A stretch of 64,000 nucleotides of DNA from assembly GCA_009885995.1 (NCBI GenBank), contig VFJQ01000048.1, positions 1 through 64,000 on the forward strand, written 5' to 3'. This DNA is from Verrucomicrobiota bacterium. Lineage in GTDB: Bacteria > Verrucomicrobiota > Verrucomicrobiia > Chthoniobacterales > Chthoniobacteraceae. Each line of letters begins with the position of its first letter. Positions within the stretch are counted from its first letter, which is position 1. Below, one piece after another: positions 43,401-52,348 of this stretch. The position numbers and the translations under genes were made by a program. Under the pieces are notes generated by a model, which saw nothing but the letters and a program-made list of their open reading frames with translations, ran no database searches and had not been told where the DNA came from.

Positions 43401-46400
43401 TGCCTGTCAACCCAACTCCAATCAACGGAACCATCGCCAACAACGCTCTCCTCGGCACGCCCGACAACGACACGTTCAACCTCATTTACCCCAAGCCCAT
43501 CGATGGCGGCGGTGAAGACAGAATGACCGGAGGCAGCGGCGACGACACCTACTACGTCAACTCCCTCAAGGACATCGTCATCGAAAGCAGCGGAGTAGCC
43601 GCCGGCATCGATACCGTCATCGCGTCCATCTCCTACAAGCTCGTCCTCAATGTGGAGAATCTCGTCTTGACCGGCCTCGGCAACCTCACTGGCACAGGCA
43701 ACGCCCTGGCCAACGAGATCCACGGCAACGACAGGAGCAACATTCTCGACGGCGGAACCGGCGCCGACCTCCTCTTCGGCCATGCCGGCGACGACACTTA
43801 CATCGTGGACAACCTCGGCGACGTCGTGAACGAGACGTCCAACAGCGTCGATGCGGGCGGCAATGACACCATCAAGAGCAGCGTGTTCTCGGGGACGTTC
43901 TTTAGCGCGGCCAGTCAGCACCTTTACATCGAAAACTTCACTTATACCGGCAGGCTCGCGTGGACCTTCACGGGCGACGCGCTGAACAATCGGATCACGG
44001 GTGGCACCGGCAGTGATACCCTTTACGGCGCGGAAGGCAGCGACTGGCTGAATGGCGGCAAGGGCGTGGATCAGCTCTATGGCGGCTTGGGCGACGATAC
44101 CTTCGTCATCGATAACAAGGCCGACCGGATCTTCGAGGTCGCGGGAGAGGGCGCTCACGACTTGGTCCGCGCGTCGATTTCCATCGATCTGAATGCGGCA
44201 AAGCTCAACGCCGACGGAAGTGTCGCCTTCAAGTATTACGACGGCGTGGAGGATGTGGTGCTGACCGGGAAAGCCGCGCTCAACGCCTTTGGCCGGGATG
44301 CCGAAAGCAACCGACTCACTGGCAATGATGGCAAAAACACGCTCGATGGACGAGGCGGCAACGACACCCTTCACGGCGGCAAGGGCAACGACAAGCTGGC
44401 GGGCGGGACCGGGAATGACTTCGTCGATGGCGGCGAAGGAGTCGATCTGCTGTGTCTCACCGGCAGCAAGGACGATTACACGATTCGCCTCAATGCCGAC
44501 GGCAGCCAACTGGTGCGGGACGAGAACCCCGACGACGGCGACGACGGCAGCGATCGATTCATCAATGTCGAGACGTTGAAGTTCGCCGATGTGAAAAAAG
44601 GCCTCGCCGTGCCGAGTCCCATCGTGGACGCCAACATCGCGGTGCCCAATGTCCTGAACGAGGAGGATGCCACCCAGAACGGCTTCTCCGCCGGAATCCT
44701 GGCCCAAGCGCAATTTCCCGGCGATCTCGATGTCTTCTACTCGCTGGTGAATCCCGGCGGGATCTTCTCGATCGATTCCACCACCGGCGAGATCACGGTC
44801 GAGCACGGCGAGTTGCTCGACTTCGAAACGACCAACGGCACGTATGGCCTCATCGTCCGCGCCACCGCTGAGCGCGGGCCGGCGCTGGAACGGGAATTCG
44901 CGATCACGATCATCAACAAAGCCGACCAACCCGCCGACACGCCGACGATCGACGACGTTTTCCAAGTGGACACCGGCATCGCTGACAACATCACCAGCGA
45001 CACGACGCCGACCATCAGTGGCACCTCCACCGAGATCGGCGGCACGATCTTCATCTACGACACGTTCGACGGCGACACGACGCTCATCGCCACCACGACC
45101 GTTCTCTTCGGTGGCACCTGGAATATCACGCTGAGCAAGCTCGACGAAGGCGTGCATTTGCTGAAGGCCGCCGTGCAGGATCTTCTCGGAAACCCGAGCG
45201 CACTCTCCGATCCGCTCACGATCGAAATCGATACGATCACTCCCTTCGCGCCGAATGGCCTCGGCGTCACAATCGAGACCGACACGGGGCTCTCAGCCAC
45301 CGACGGCATCACGAACGACACCACGCCGACCATCAGCGGCCAGGCGGCTGGGGAGGAAGGCAGCATCGTCCACCTCTACCAACTCGTCGGCAATGTGCTC
45401 ACCGAGATCGGCACCGGCGCCGTCGATGCCGCGGGCAACTGGACCGCGCCGATCACTTCACCGCTCGCGTCGGCGATCTACGACATCCGCGCCACCATCG
45501 AAGACGGCGCCGGACACGTTGGGCCGCTCTCCGCCGGTTACCGGCTGATCATCGACACAGCCGTGCCCGCCGCACCCACGCTCACCCTTTCTCCCGCGAG
45601 CAATTCGGGCAGCCAGGCCGACACGACCACCAACGACTCGACCCCGACCTTGCGAGGCACGACGGAGGCGAACGCCCGGGTGCATATCTACAACAGCCTC
45701 GACGCCGAGATCGGCACCGCACTTGCCGATTCCACCGGCGCATGGAGCTTCACCATCACATCGCCACTCGCTGCGGGCAGTCCGAGCTTCACGGCGAAGG
45801 CAAAGGACCTCGCCGGCAACCTTGGGCCCGCTTCCGGCGCGCTGGTGCTGACGATCAATAACAACGCCTCACCCGCTGCGCCCACGCTGGCGGCCGCCAG
45901 TGACACTAACGTTATCGGTGACGGAATCACCAGCGACAGCACGCCAACCGTCAACGTATCGGGCAGCGGCACCATTCATCTCTTTCAAGGCACCAACGAA
46001 GTGATCCTCAGCGCGGGATCTTTTACCCCAGCGGCGCCACTCGGGGACGGCGAATACCTGTTCGCCGCTACCATCGACGGCACCGCCGACGCCTCCCCAG
46101 CGGTGATCGTTCGCATCGATACGCTCGCACCCACCGCTGTGGCACTGAGCAATCCGCGCACGGTCGATGAAAACAGAGCCGACTCCACCGTCGTGGGCAC
46201 CTTGACCGCCACGGACGTCCATGCGGTGACGTTTGAGGTCGGCGGCGCGGATGTGGGTTCCTTCACGCTGGGCAGCGACGGCAGGACCTTGAGCTACACC
46301 GGAGCGGCGGTGAACTTCGAAGCGCCCAAGACCAGCTTCAGCCTCAGCATCACCGCCACCGACGCCGCGGGCAATCAGACAATTCAGCCCCTGACCGTCA

Positions 46401-47806
46401 ATGTCCGGGATAGCCTCGAGACGACCTCAGCGAACCAGACGGTCTTCTTCCTCGCGGAAGGCAATGCCCTCTCCACAACCATTGCCACGGTGAGTGCCGA
46501 CGGTGGGGCAACCTTGACTCTGATCGGAGATACCGCCGGCTTCTTTACGCTCAACGGAGGAATACTCTCCGCGAACGCACTCCTCAATTTCGAGGACGGC
46601 AATATCCCGGATGCCGACAGCGATCTTTCTAACGGCAAGCAAGTGGTCGCCACCATCCAAGCCAGCAACGGCATCGATACGGCGCTCTTTCAGGAGGTGA
46701 CCCTGACGCTGGTGGACGTGCAGGAAATCCGCACCGTCACCGCTGGCGACAGCATCCTCGTCGGCGGCATCGGCAGCGACAGGCTGACCGGCGGTAACAA
46801 TAGCGACAGTCTCTACGGTAACGGCGGCAACGATCTCCTCATCGGACTCGCCGGCGGCGACCTGCTCGATGGTGGCGATGGCAGCGATACGGTTTCTTAC
46901 GAAACGTCCGGCGCGGTCACGGTCAATCTCTCCTCGAGTGAAGCCTCGGGCAATCACGCCGGCAACGACGGCCTCATCAGCATCGAGAACGTAATCGGCA
47001 GCGCAAACGCCGACACCCTCACGGGCGATCAAGGCGACAACGTGCTCGAAGGCGCAGCCGGCAATGACACCTTGAACGGTGGCAACCACGGGGTCTACGG
47101 CGACACAGTCTCCTACGCCGGCGCCCTCGCAGGCGTGACCGTGAACCTCTCCCTCACCACGTTACAGAATACTGTCGGCGCGGGAAGCGACACCATTTCC
47201 AACTTCGAGAACATCCAAGGCTCCGCGCTCAACGACACGTTGACCGGCAACTCCCTCGCCAACGTGCTCATCGGCGGCGCCGGTGCCGACGCGCTCAACG
47301 GCGGCGGTGGTAGCGATACCGCCTCCTACTTCAATGCGGCGGTAGGCGTGATCGCCAATCTGATGACGGGCGGGACGGCTGGGGATGCCAACGGTGATAG
47401 CTACACCAGCATCGAAAACCTGTTCGGCTCCATCTTCGCCGACACGCTGATCGGCGATAACCTGGCCAACGTGCTGACGGGCAGCGCCGGCCACGACACG
47501 CTGACCGGCGGCGGCGGCGCCGATGTCTTCAAATACCGACTCAACGAAGACGCGCTTCTTTCTGAGGCTCACTCCGACACTGTCACCGACTTCGTCGTGG
47601 GCGAAGACAAGCTCGATCTCTCCGATCTCGGCCTCAGCGATTCCGGCACCCTGGCCTTCGAGGACCTCATCAACGATGGCTTCCTGGCCTTGACGGGAAA
47701 TCAAGTCTCAGCCGACCTCGATGGCGGCGGCGACCAGCTCGTCCTCCTTTACACTCTGCAGAACGTCTCCACGGACACACTCGGGCCCACCGACTTCATC
47801 CTCTAA
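43400..47806 (+). CDS. RTX-type calcium-binding protein with Ig-like modules, type I secretion substrate
   Basis: A 1468-residue protein. Residues 1-400 contain hemolysin-type repeats (GGSGDDTYYVNS, LDGGTGADLLFGHAGDD, GLGDDTFVIDNKADR). Cadherin-like and bacterial Ig-like domains occupy the centre (DDTTPTISGTSTEIGGTIF-like units repeated four times). Further RTX nonapeptides follow from about 1120 (GGNNSDSLYGNGGNDLLIG, LTGDQGDNVLEG). The C-terminus ADVFKYRLNED with DTVTDFVVGEDKLDLSDLGL is a T1SS_VCA0849-type secretion signal. No N-terminal signal peptide is present, as expected for type I export; the ABC exporter genes are not in the window. GTG 43382 is an alternative start. Confidence 0.9.
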   Translation: MPVNPTPINGTIANNALLGTPDNDTFNLIYPKPIDGGGEDRMTGGSGDDTYYVNSLKDIVIESSGVAAGIDTVIASISYKLVLNVENLVLTGLGNLTGTGNALANEIHGNDRSNILDGGTGADLLFGHAGDDTYIVDNLGDVVNETSNSVDAGGNDTIKSSVFSGTFFSAASQHLYIENFTYTGRLAWTFTGDALNNRITGGTGSDTLYGAEGSDWLNGGKGVDQLYGGLGDDTFVIDNKADRIFEVAGEGAHDLVRASISIDLNAAKLNADGSVAFKYYDGVEDVVLTGKAALNAFGRDAESNRLTGNDGKNTLDGRGGNDTLHGGKGNDKLAGGTGNDFVDGGEGVDLLCLTGSKDDYTIRLNADGSQLVRDENPDDGDDGSDRFINVETLKFADVKKGLAVPSPIVDANIAVPNVLNEEDATQNGFSAGILAQAQFPGDLDVFYSLVNPGGIFSIDSTTGEITVEHGELLDFETTNGTYGLIVRATAERGPALEREFAITIINKADQPADTPTIDDVFQVDTGIADNITSDTTPTISGTSTEIGGTIFIYDTFDGDTTLIATTTVLFGGTWNITLSKLDEGVHLLKAAVQDLLGNPSALSDPLTIEIDTITPFAPNGLGVTIETDTGLSATDGITNDTTPTISGQAAGEEGSIVHLYQLVGNVLTEIGTGAVDAAGNWTAPITSPLASAIYDIRATIEDGAGHVGPLSAGYRLIIDTAVPAAPTLTLSPASNSGSQADTTTNDSTPTLRGTTEANARVHIYNSLDAEIGTALADSTGAWSFTITSPLAAGSPSFTAKAKDLAGNLGPASGALVLTINNNASPAAPTLAAASDTNVIGDGITSDSTPTVNVSGSGTIHLFQGTNEVILSAGSFTPAAPLGDGEYLFAATIDGTADASPAVIVRIDTLAPTAVALSNPRTVDENRADSTVVGTLTATDVHAVTFEVGGADVGSFTLGSDGRTLSYTGAAVNFEAPKTSFSLSITATDAAGNQTIQPLTVNVRDSLETTSANQTVFFLAEGNALSTTIATVSADGGATLTLIGDTAGFFTLNGGILSANALLNFEDGNIPDADSDLSNGKQVVATIQASNGIDTALFQEVTLTLVDVQEIRTVTAGDSILVGGIGSDRLTGGNNSDSLYGNGGNDLLIGLAGGDLLDGGDGSDTVSYETSGAVTVNLSSSEASGNHAGNDGLISIENVIGSANADTLTGDQGDNVLEGAAGNDTLNGGNHGVYGDTVSYAGALAGVTVNLSLTTLQNTVGAGSDTISNFENIQGSALNDTLTGNSLANVLIGGAGADALNGGGGSDTASYFNAAVGVIANLMTGGTAGDANGDSYTSIENLFGSIFADTLIGDNLANVLTGSAGHDTLTGGGGADVFKYRLNEDALLSEAHSDTVTDFVVGEDKLDLSDLGLSDSGTLAFEDLINDGFLALTGNQVSADLDGGGDQLVLLYTLQNVSTDTLGPTDFIL

Positions 47807-47821
47807 GGCCGGCTCTCGCGC

Positions 47822-48385
47822 CTACTGCGCTTTCCACGCCTTGCTCCACAGCACGTAGGTTTCGTGAATGGCGCGGCGCTCGAGCGGTGTCCATTCGGCC
47901 GTGCGTTCAGCGAGCGTCTTGTATTCGCCGAAGCGCGGGTCCCGCTCGACGGCGAGCTGGTAATTCTCCAGCGCCTTCTTCGTCTCGCCGGTGCCCCAGT
48001 AGCCGAGCACGAGCGAGTAATAGTCGTAGTGCCCTCGGAAGTTGCTCATCTTCACCGAAGTCTCGAACTCCCGCACCGCGTCGACATAGTCGCCGAGATT
48101 GAAGTAAGCCCACCCGGCCCGGTTGTGCATCGGCGCGTTGTCCTTGAGGGCGACCGATTTCTTCAAATCCGCCCGCGCCTCGTCCTTGCGACCGAGCAGC
48201 GCCAGCGTGTAGCCCCGGTTCGCATATGCCTGCGCGTCCTCGGCGTTGGCCTTGATCTGCCCGTTGAGCACTTCCAGCTTCGGGGTGGTATCGACCGGCT
48301 CTGCCGAGCCGGCGAGCGTGGTGAAGAGCAACGGCAGCAGAGCGAGCGTGGAATGGAGAAGTTGGCGGGGGAGTGTCGTGGTCAT
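47822..48385 (-). CDS. Secreted TPR-repeat protein
   Basis: A 187-residue protein with signal peptide (MTTTLPRQLLHSTLALLPLL). About three tetratricopeptide repeats are visible: AQAYANRGYTLALLGRKDEA, APMHNRAGWAYFNLGDYVDA and HYDYYSLVLGYWGTGETKKA, each with conserved W/Y-G-A spacing. It probably acts as a periplasmic protein-binding partner of the PVC heme protein, with which it overlaps by four bases (ATGA). The C-terminus is helical and basic. Confidence 0.85.
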   Translation of the reverse strand: MTTTLPRQLLHSTLALLPLLFTTLAGSAEPVDTTPKLEVLNGQIKANAEDAQAYANRGYTLALLGRKDEARADLKKSVALKDNAPMHNRAGWAYFNLGDYVDAVREFETSVKMSNFRGHYDYYSLVLGYWGTGETKKALENYQLAVERDPRFGEYKTLAERTAEWTPLERRAIHETYVLWSKAWKAQ

Positions 48386-51345
48386 TTGAGTTCTTCGATG
48401 AAGGTGAGCAAGTCCGCCATGCCTTGCACATCGAGACCGGTTTCGAGTCCCTCGGGCATGAGGCTGTGACCGTCGGAGCTGCTGCTGGCGATATTGCTCC
48501 GCGGGATCGTCTGCTCGATGCCGCCGAGCGTGCGGATCGTGAGGCTGCTCGCGTCGTCTTTTGAAATGACGCCGGTGAGCGTCTGCCCGTCTTTGGTATT
48601 CACGACGTAGGCGATGAACTGCGAAGCGACTTCCTTGTTCGGCTCAAGGATCGCGGTGAGCAACGCGTCGCGGCCCTTCGTCTTCACGGTGATGAGATCG
48701 GGGCCGACTTCCATCCCCTGTCCCGCGGCGCGGTGGCACGTGAGGCAGCGCGCGAGGTATTGCGCCTGGCCCCGCGCAGCGTCGCCCTTCGTAGTCAGCG
48801 CGGGTTTAAACTTCGCCGTCATCTCCGCACGCGATGGCGGGAGCACTGAGGCGAGCACGTTCTTCGCGAGCGCCGCGATCTTCGCGTCCTTGTGCTGTGC
48901 GAGGCTTTGCACCTGCGAAGCGGAGAGGTCGCTTGCCTTGATCGCTCCCGACTGAATCGCCGCGAGCAGCTTCGTCGTCCGCTCGTCGCGCGCGATGAAC
49001 GCCGCGAGCGCGGCGTCCATGGCTTTCGGGCCGTAGTGCGGCCAGTGATCGAGCAGCGTCTTCGTCACGTCGGCTGACGATTGCTGCGCGAGCGTCTTGA
49101 TCGCCGCAGACTGGACGGAGTCGGGCTGGCCTTTCGCGAGGCAGGTCTTCAAGGCGTCACTCGATGTGAACGCGAGCAACTCGATCGCATCGAGTCGCGC
49201 GGCAGTCGCAGCTTTCGCATCGGCGGCGGTCGTGGCCGCCTTGGTGAAGACGGCGGCAAGTTTGTGATCCGAGTCGGCCTTCTCGATCGTCGCGCCCGTG
49301 CGGCGGAGACCGTCGCCGAGCGCGCGAAGCCAGAGTGGGTTCGCGCCACGCTGCGCGATGAAATCGATCAAGTCGGGCACGCCGCTCTTCGTCGCTGCGC
49401 GAATCTCAATCAGTTTCGCGACGAACGGCGTGGCGTCAGTCATTTGCAGCGGCAGCGCATTTACGATTGCCGGCGGATTGCTGAGGATCGCGGCGGAGAT
49501 CCATTTATCGGCGTGGTCCTTCGCAGCGAGGCGCGTGAGAGCGGCAGCGTCGTTGACTCGCAGCGCGACTTGGAAGCGCACGCGCGGGCTGGGGTCATCG
49601 ACCAGAGCCTGTAGGGCAGGCGCTCCGCCTGCCGAGGCCGGGGCGTTCCCCGCGGCAAGCGGGGCGCTTGCCCTACAGAGCGTCACCGCGCGCTCGCGCA
49701 CGAACCACTCGTTGTCGCGCAGCGCGCGGTCGATCGTCTCGTCGCTCAGCGCGCCGAGGCCGGAGAGGACGCCGAGCGCGTGGAACTTCGCGAGCGCGGC
49801 GCTCGGCTTTTGGAAAAGCGCGTCGAGCAGCGACACGGCGGCTTTGTCCTGCCGCTCGTAGATCAAGCGGGCGGCGGTGTCGCGGTGCCAGCCGTTCGGG
49901 TGCGCGAGCGTTTCCACGAGTTCAGCGGTGCTCGCTTTGCCGAGCGCGACGGCGCCGCGGCGCTGCCAAGCCTTATCCTCGGGGATGATGCGGTAGATGC
50001 GGCCGCGATCATTCCCGTTGTTCAGGTCGATGAACTTCTTGATCTCGTCCGGGATGCTGTGCGGATGCTCGATCACCTCGCGATACATGTCGCAGATGTG
50101 CAGGCAGCCGTCGGGCGCGTTGGCGAAGTTCACCACACGCACCCACGTGTCCTTACTCGCGGCGAACTCGAAGCCGTTCTCGTCGTCGGGACGACGACCG
50201 ATGAGGCTCGCGCCGTCGGGGAAGATTTTCTTGCGGTGCACGAGCTGGCCGCCGGCATCGCCGCTGAACGTGTTGTTCACGAAGTCATCGCCATACGCGT
50301 CGCCGCGAAAAACCGACGTGCCCGTCGCGCCGGTGAAGTATCCGCTCACGCGCCCGCCGCCTTCGACCGCGCCTTTCACCACGCCGGCGATGCGCCAGCG
50401 TGTGCGGATGATGCGCCACGGTTCGTCCGGGCTCAGTCGGAAAACTTCCGCCGCGCCGCCATCCGCGGCGATGCTCTGGCGCGCGGGCGGCATGGTGAAG
50501 AACGGATTCCGCTCCGCGAACTTGTCGTCATAGACCCACGTCTGGAGGTGGTCGGAGTTCGAGCAGCCGAACTTCCGGCCGTAGTTATCGAAGCTCATTC
50601 CATACTGCGCGCCGCCGGCTTCGAAGCCGAAGTCGTGCGTGCGCGGGTCGAACCAAAAATTGCGCCCGCCGATTTCCTGCGCGGGCACGTCGGGCCGCTT
50701 GGGGCACGCGATCATGCCGCGATTCCCCGTGCCGGAGAGCATGTGGATGCGGTTGTCCTGTCCCCATTGCATGCTGTTCATCAGGCCCTGCACGTTGAGC
50801 AGCGCGAGCCCGGTGCCGAAGCCGGTGAAGACTTTCTCGCGCACCTCGGCGTGCCCGTCGCCGTCGCGATCCTCGAAGCGCCAGATGTCCGGCGTCGCGC
50901 CGACGTAGAGCCCGCCGTTTGCCCAGATGAGGCCGGTGGGCCACGGCAGATCGTCGGCGAAAACCTTGCTCGTCTCGTAGTATCCGTCGCCATCTTTGTC
51001 TTCGAGCATCGAGATGCGGCCGAGGTGCGGCGTCACGTCGCGCATCTCGGAGTAGTCGATCATCTCGCACACGAACATGCGTCCGTTTTCATCGAAGCAG
51101 ACCGCGATCGGCGAACGCACCTGCGGCTCGTGCGCGGCGAACTGGAGCTTGTATCCCGGCTTCACTTTCCAAGTCGCAATCGCGTCCTTCGGTTCGACGG
51201 CGGGATAACGCGGGAGGTCTTTCGCGGGATCGACCGTCACCGGGTTCTTCGTCTCGCCGTAGGCTTTCGAGTAGGTGGTCTTGGATTTCAGGCCGTCTTG
51301 GGCGAAGGCGAGCGGGGCGAGGAGCAGCAGGAGGAGGAAGCGCAT
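48382..51345 (-). CDS. PVC-type membrane-bound dehydrogenase / heme-binding CxxCH protein
   Basis: A 987-residue secreted protein (signal MRFLLLLLLAPLAFA). Residues about 45-430 form a TIGR02604-like propeller: LQFAAHEPQVRSPIAVCFDE, NGRMFVCEMIDYSEMRD, LLNVQGLMNSMQWGQDNRIH. Residues about 460-840 are HEAT-like helical repeats. The TIGR02603-type heme-binding domain follows, with CLTCH at 867-871 in ARCLTCHRAAGQGMEVGPDL and the closing MPEGLETGLDVQGMADLLTF. It is expected to oxidise sugars or alcohols in the periplasm, though substrates are unknown. Residues about 556-580 are encoded by a palindromic element inserted in frame. Confidence 0.9.
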   Translation of the reverse strand: MRFLLLLLLAPLAFAQDGLKSKTTYSKAYGETKNPVTVDPAKDLPRYPAVEPKDAIATWKVKPGYKLQFAAHEPQVRSPIAVCFDENGRMFVCEMIDYSEMRDVTPHLGRISMLEDKDGDGYYETSKVFADDLPWPTGLIWANGGLYVGATPDIWRFEDRDGDGHAEVREKVFTGFGTGLALLNVQGLMNSMQWGQDNRIHMLSGTGNRGMIACPKRPDVPAQEIGGRNFWFDPRTHDFGFEAGGAQYGMSFDNYGRKFGCSNSDHLQTWVYDDKFAERNPFFTMPPARQSIAADGGAAEVFRLSPDEPWRIIRTRWRIAGVVKGAVEGGGRVSGYFTGATGTSVFRGDAYGDDFVNNTFSGDAGGQLVHRKKIFPDGASLIGRRPDDENGFEFAASKDTWVRVVNFANAPDGCLHICDMYREVIEHPHSIPDEIKKFIDLNNGNDRGRIYRIIPEDKAWQRRGAVALGKASTAELVETLAHPNGWHRDTAARLIYERQDKAAVSLLDALFQKPSAALAKFHALGVLSGLGALSDETIDRALRDNEWFVRERAVTLCRASAPLAAGNAPASAGGAPALQALVDDPSPRVRFQVALRVNDAAALTRLAAKDHADKWISAAILSNPPAIVNALPLQMTDATPFVAKLIEIRAATKSGVPDLIDFIAQRGANPLWLRALGDGLRRTGATIEKADSDHKLAAVFTKAATTAADAKAATAARLDAIELLAFTSSDALKTCLAKGQPDSVQSAAIKTLAQQSSADVTKTLLDHWPHYGPKAMDAALAAFIARDERTTKLLAAIQSGAIKASDLSASQVQSLAQHKDAKIAALAKNVLASVLPPSRAEMTAKFKPALTTKGDAARGQAQYLARCLTCHRAAGQGMEVGPDLITVKTKGRDALLTAILEPNKEVASQFIAYVVNTKDGQTLTGVISKDDASSLTIRTLGGIEQTIPRSNIASSSSDGHSLMPEGLETGLDVQGMADLLTFIEELK
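49609..49678. mobile_element. 70-bp palindromic element inserted in frame within the HEAT region
   Basis: The element begins CTGTAGGGCAGGCGC and ends GCGCTTGCCCTACAG, with inner pairs CCGGGGCG and CGGGGCGC around GCGG. Translated on the reverse strand it adds Ala/Pro/Gly-rich residues (ASAPLAAGNAPASAGGAPAL) between ERAVTL and QALVDDPSPR, which look like the continuous HEAT helix sequence. The reading frame is preserved. This resembles the behaviour of Rickettsia palindromic elements inserted in genes (analogy only). Confidence 0.7.
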
Positions 51346-51427
51346 GGGTGCAGATGAGAAAACCTCTGAGGGTCACGCGACGCTAGAGATTGTCACAGCG
51401 CACATTCTCACCTGTTCAGATACTTTT

Positions 51428-52333
51428 GTGATTTCCTCATCCATCTCCCGCCGGAACTTCCTCCTGACGACCGCCAGCACGTGCGCCGCGTGCTACGCCC
51501 AGAGCGCCGCGCCCGAGCCGGTCATCGATATCCACCAGCATACCGACTACCGTGGGCGCACCGACGAACAGATGCTCGCCCACCAGCGCAAGATGGGCAT
51601 CACGCATACCGTGCTGCTTCCCGCCGGACGGTTCTTCGGGCTCGAAGCTGGCGCGAGCGGGAACGATCGCGTGCAGGAAGTCGTGCGCGCGCACCCGAAG
51701 GAATACTTCTTCTTCGCGAACGAGGTGCCGTATCTCAGCGACGCGCGCGACATCATCGCCGCCGGGATCAAGGCCGGCGCGCTCGGGATCGGTGAGCAGA
51801 AGTTCATGGTCGAGGCCGACTCGCGCGCGGTGCATCTCGTCGCGGAGATCGCGAAGGAGCACGGCGTCGCGGTGCTGCTGCACTTTCAGTTCGGAAAATA
51901 CAACACAAGCTTCGAGCGCTTTCACACGATCCTCGAGAAGTTCCCGACCGTGAACTTCATCGGCCACGCGCAGACGTGGTGGGCGAATATCGACGCAAAA
52001 GCCGACCCACAAGTGCTCTACCCGAAGGGCCCCGTCACGCCCGGCGGCATCACGGACAAGCTGCTCGCGAACTACCCGAATATGTTCGCCGACATGAGCG
52101 CCGGCTCCGGCCTGAATGCGCTGCTCCGCGACGAAGACCACGCGCGCGGTTTTCTCGACCGGCACCAAAACAAGCTGCTCTACGGCAGCGATTGCAACGA
52201 CTCGATCGGCGAAGGCGAGAAGTGCAGCGGTGCGCAGCAACTCGCGACGATCCGCCGCCTCGCGCCGAACAAAGCCGCCGAGCGAAAGATCCTTTTCGAG
52301 AACGCGAAGCGCGTGCTGAAGCTGCCGGTGTAG
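51428..52333 (+). CDS. Tat-exported amidohydrolase family protein
   Basis: A 301-residue protein starting at GTG 51428, which gives a Tat signal SSISRRNFLLTTASTCAAC. The mature domain opens VIDIHQHTDYRGRTDEQMLA, where the HxH is the metal-binding motif of amidohydrolase-2 (PF04909)-type TIM barrels. GVAVLLHFQFGKYN, VNFIGHAQTWWANID (His) and LLYGSDCNDSIGEG (Asp) supply the remaining ligands. Substrate unknown. The last 25 codons and stop are duplicated at 54215-54297. It is divergent from the PVC heme gene. Confidence 0.82.
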   Translation: MISSSISRRNFLLTTASTCAACYAQSAAPEPVIDIHQHTDYRGRTDEQMLAHQRKMGITHTVLLPAGRFFGLEAGASGNDRVQEVVRAHPKEYFFFANEVPYLSDARDIIAAGIKAGALGIGEQKFMVEADSRAVHLVAEIAKEHGVAVLLHFQFGKYNTSFERFHTILEKFPTVNFIGHAQTWWANIDAKADPQVLYPKGPVTPGGITDKLLANYPNMFADMSAGSGLNALLRDEDHARGFLDRHQNKLLYGSDCNDSIGEGEKCSGAQQLATIRRLAPNKAAERKILFENAKRVLKLPV

Positions 52334-52338
52334 CGCGG
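52256..52338 (+). repeat. 83-bp direct repeat, copy 1 (3' end of the amidohydrolase gene)
   Basis: This segment covers the last codons (LAPNKAAERKILFENAKRVL) and stop. Copy 2 at 54215-54297 matches 80 of 83 positions. The right border coincides with the centre of a palindrome (52332-52348). Confidence 0.9.
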
Positions 52339-52348
52339 CGGCCGCGCT
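52332..52348. terminator. Palindrome between convergent stops
   Basis: AGCGCGG (52332-52338), loop CGG, CCGCGCT (52342-52348) lies exactly between the stop of the amidohydrolase and that of the beta-helix gene. It has no T-run, so terminator function is only suggested by position. Confidence 0.45.

Noticed and set aside
43106-45157. A 683-aa minus-strand open frame
   Set aside because: Antisense to the RTX gene repeats; regular pattern is the mirror of the repeat coding.
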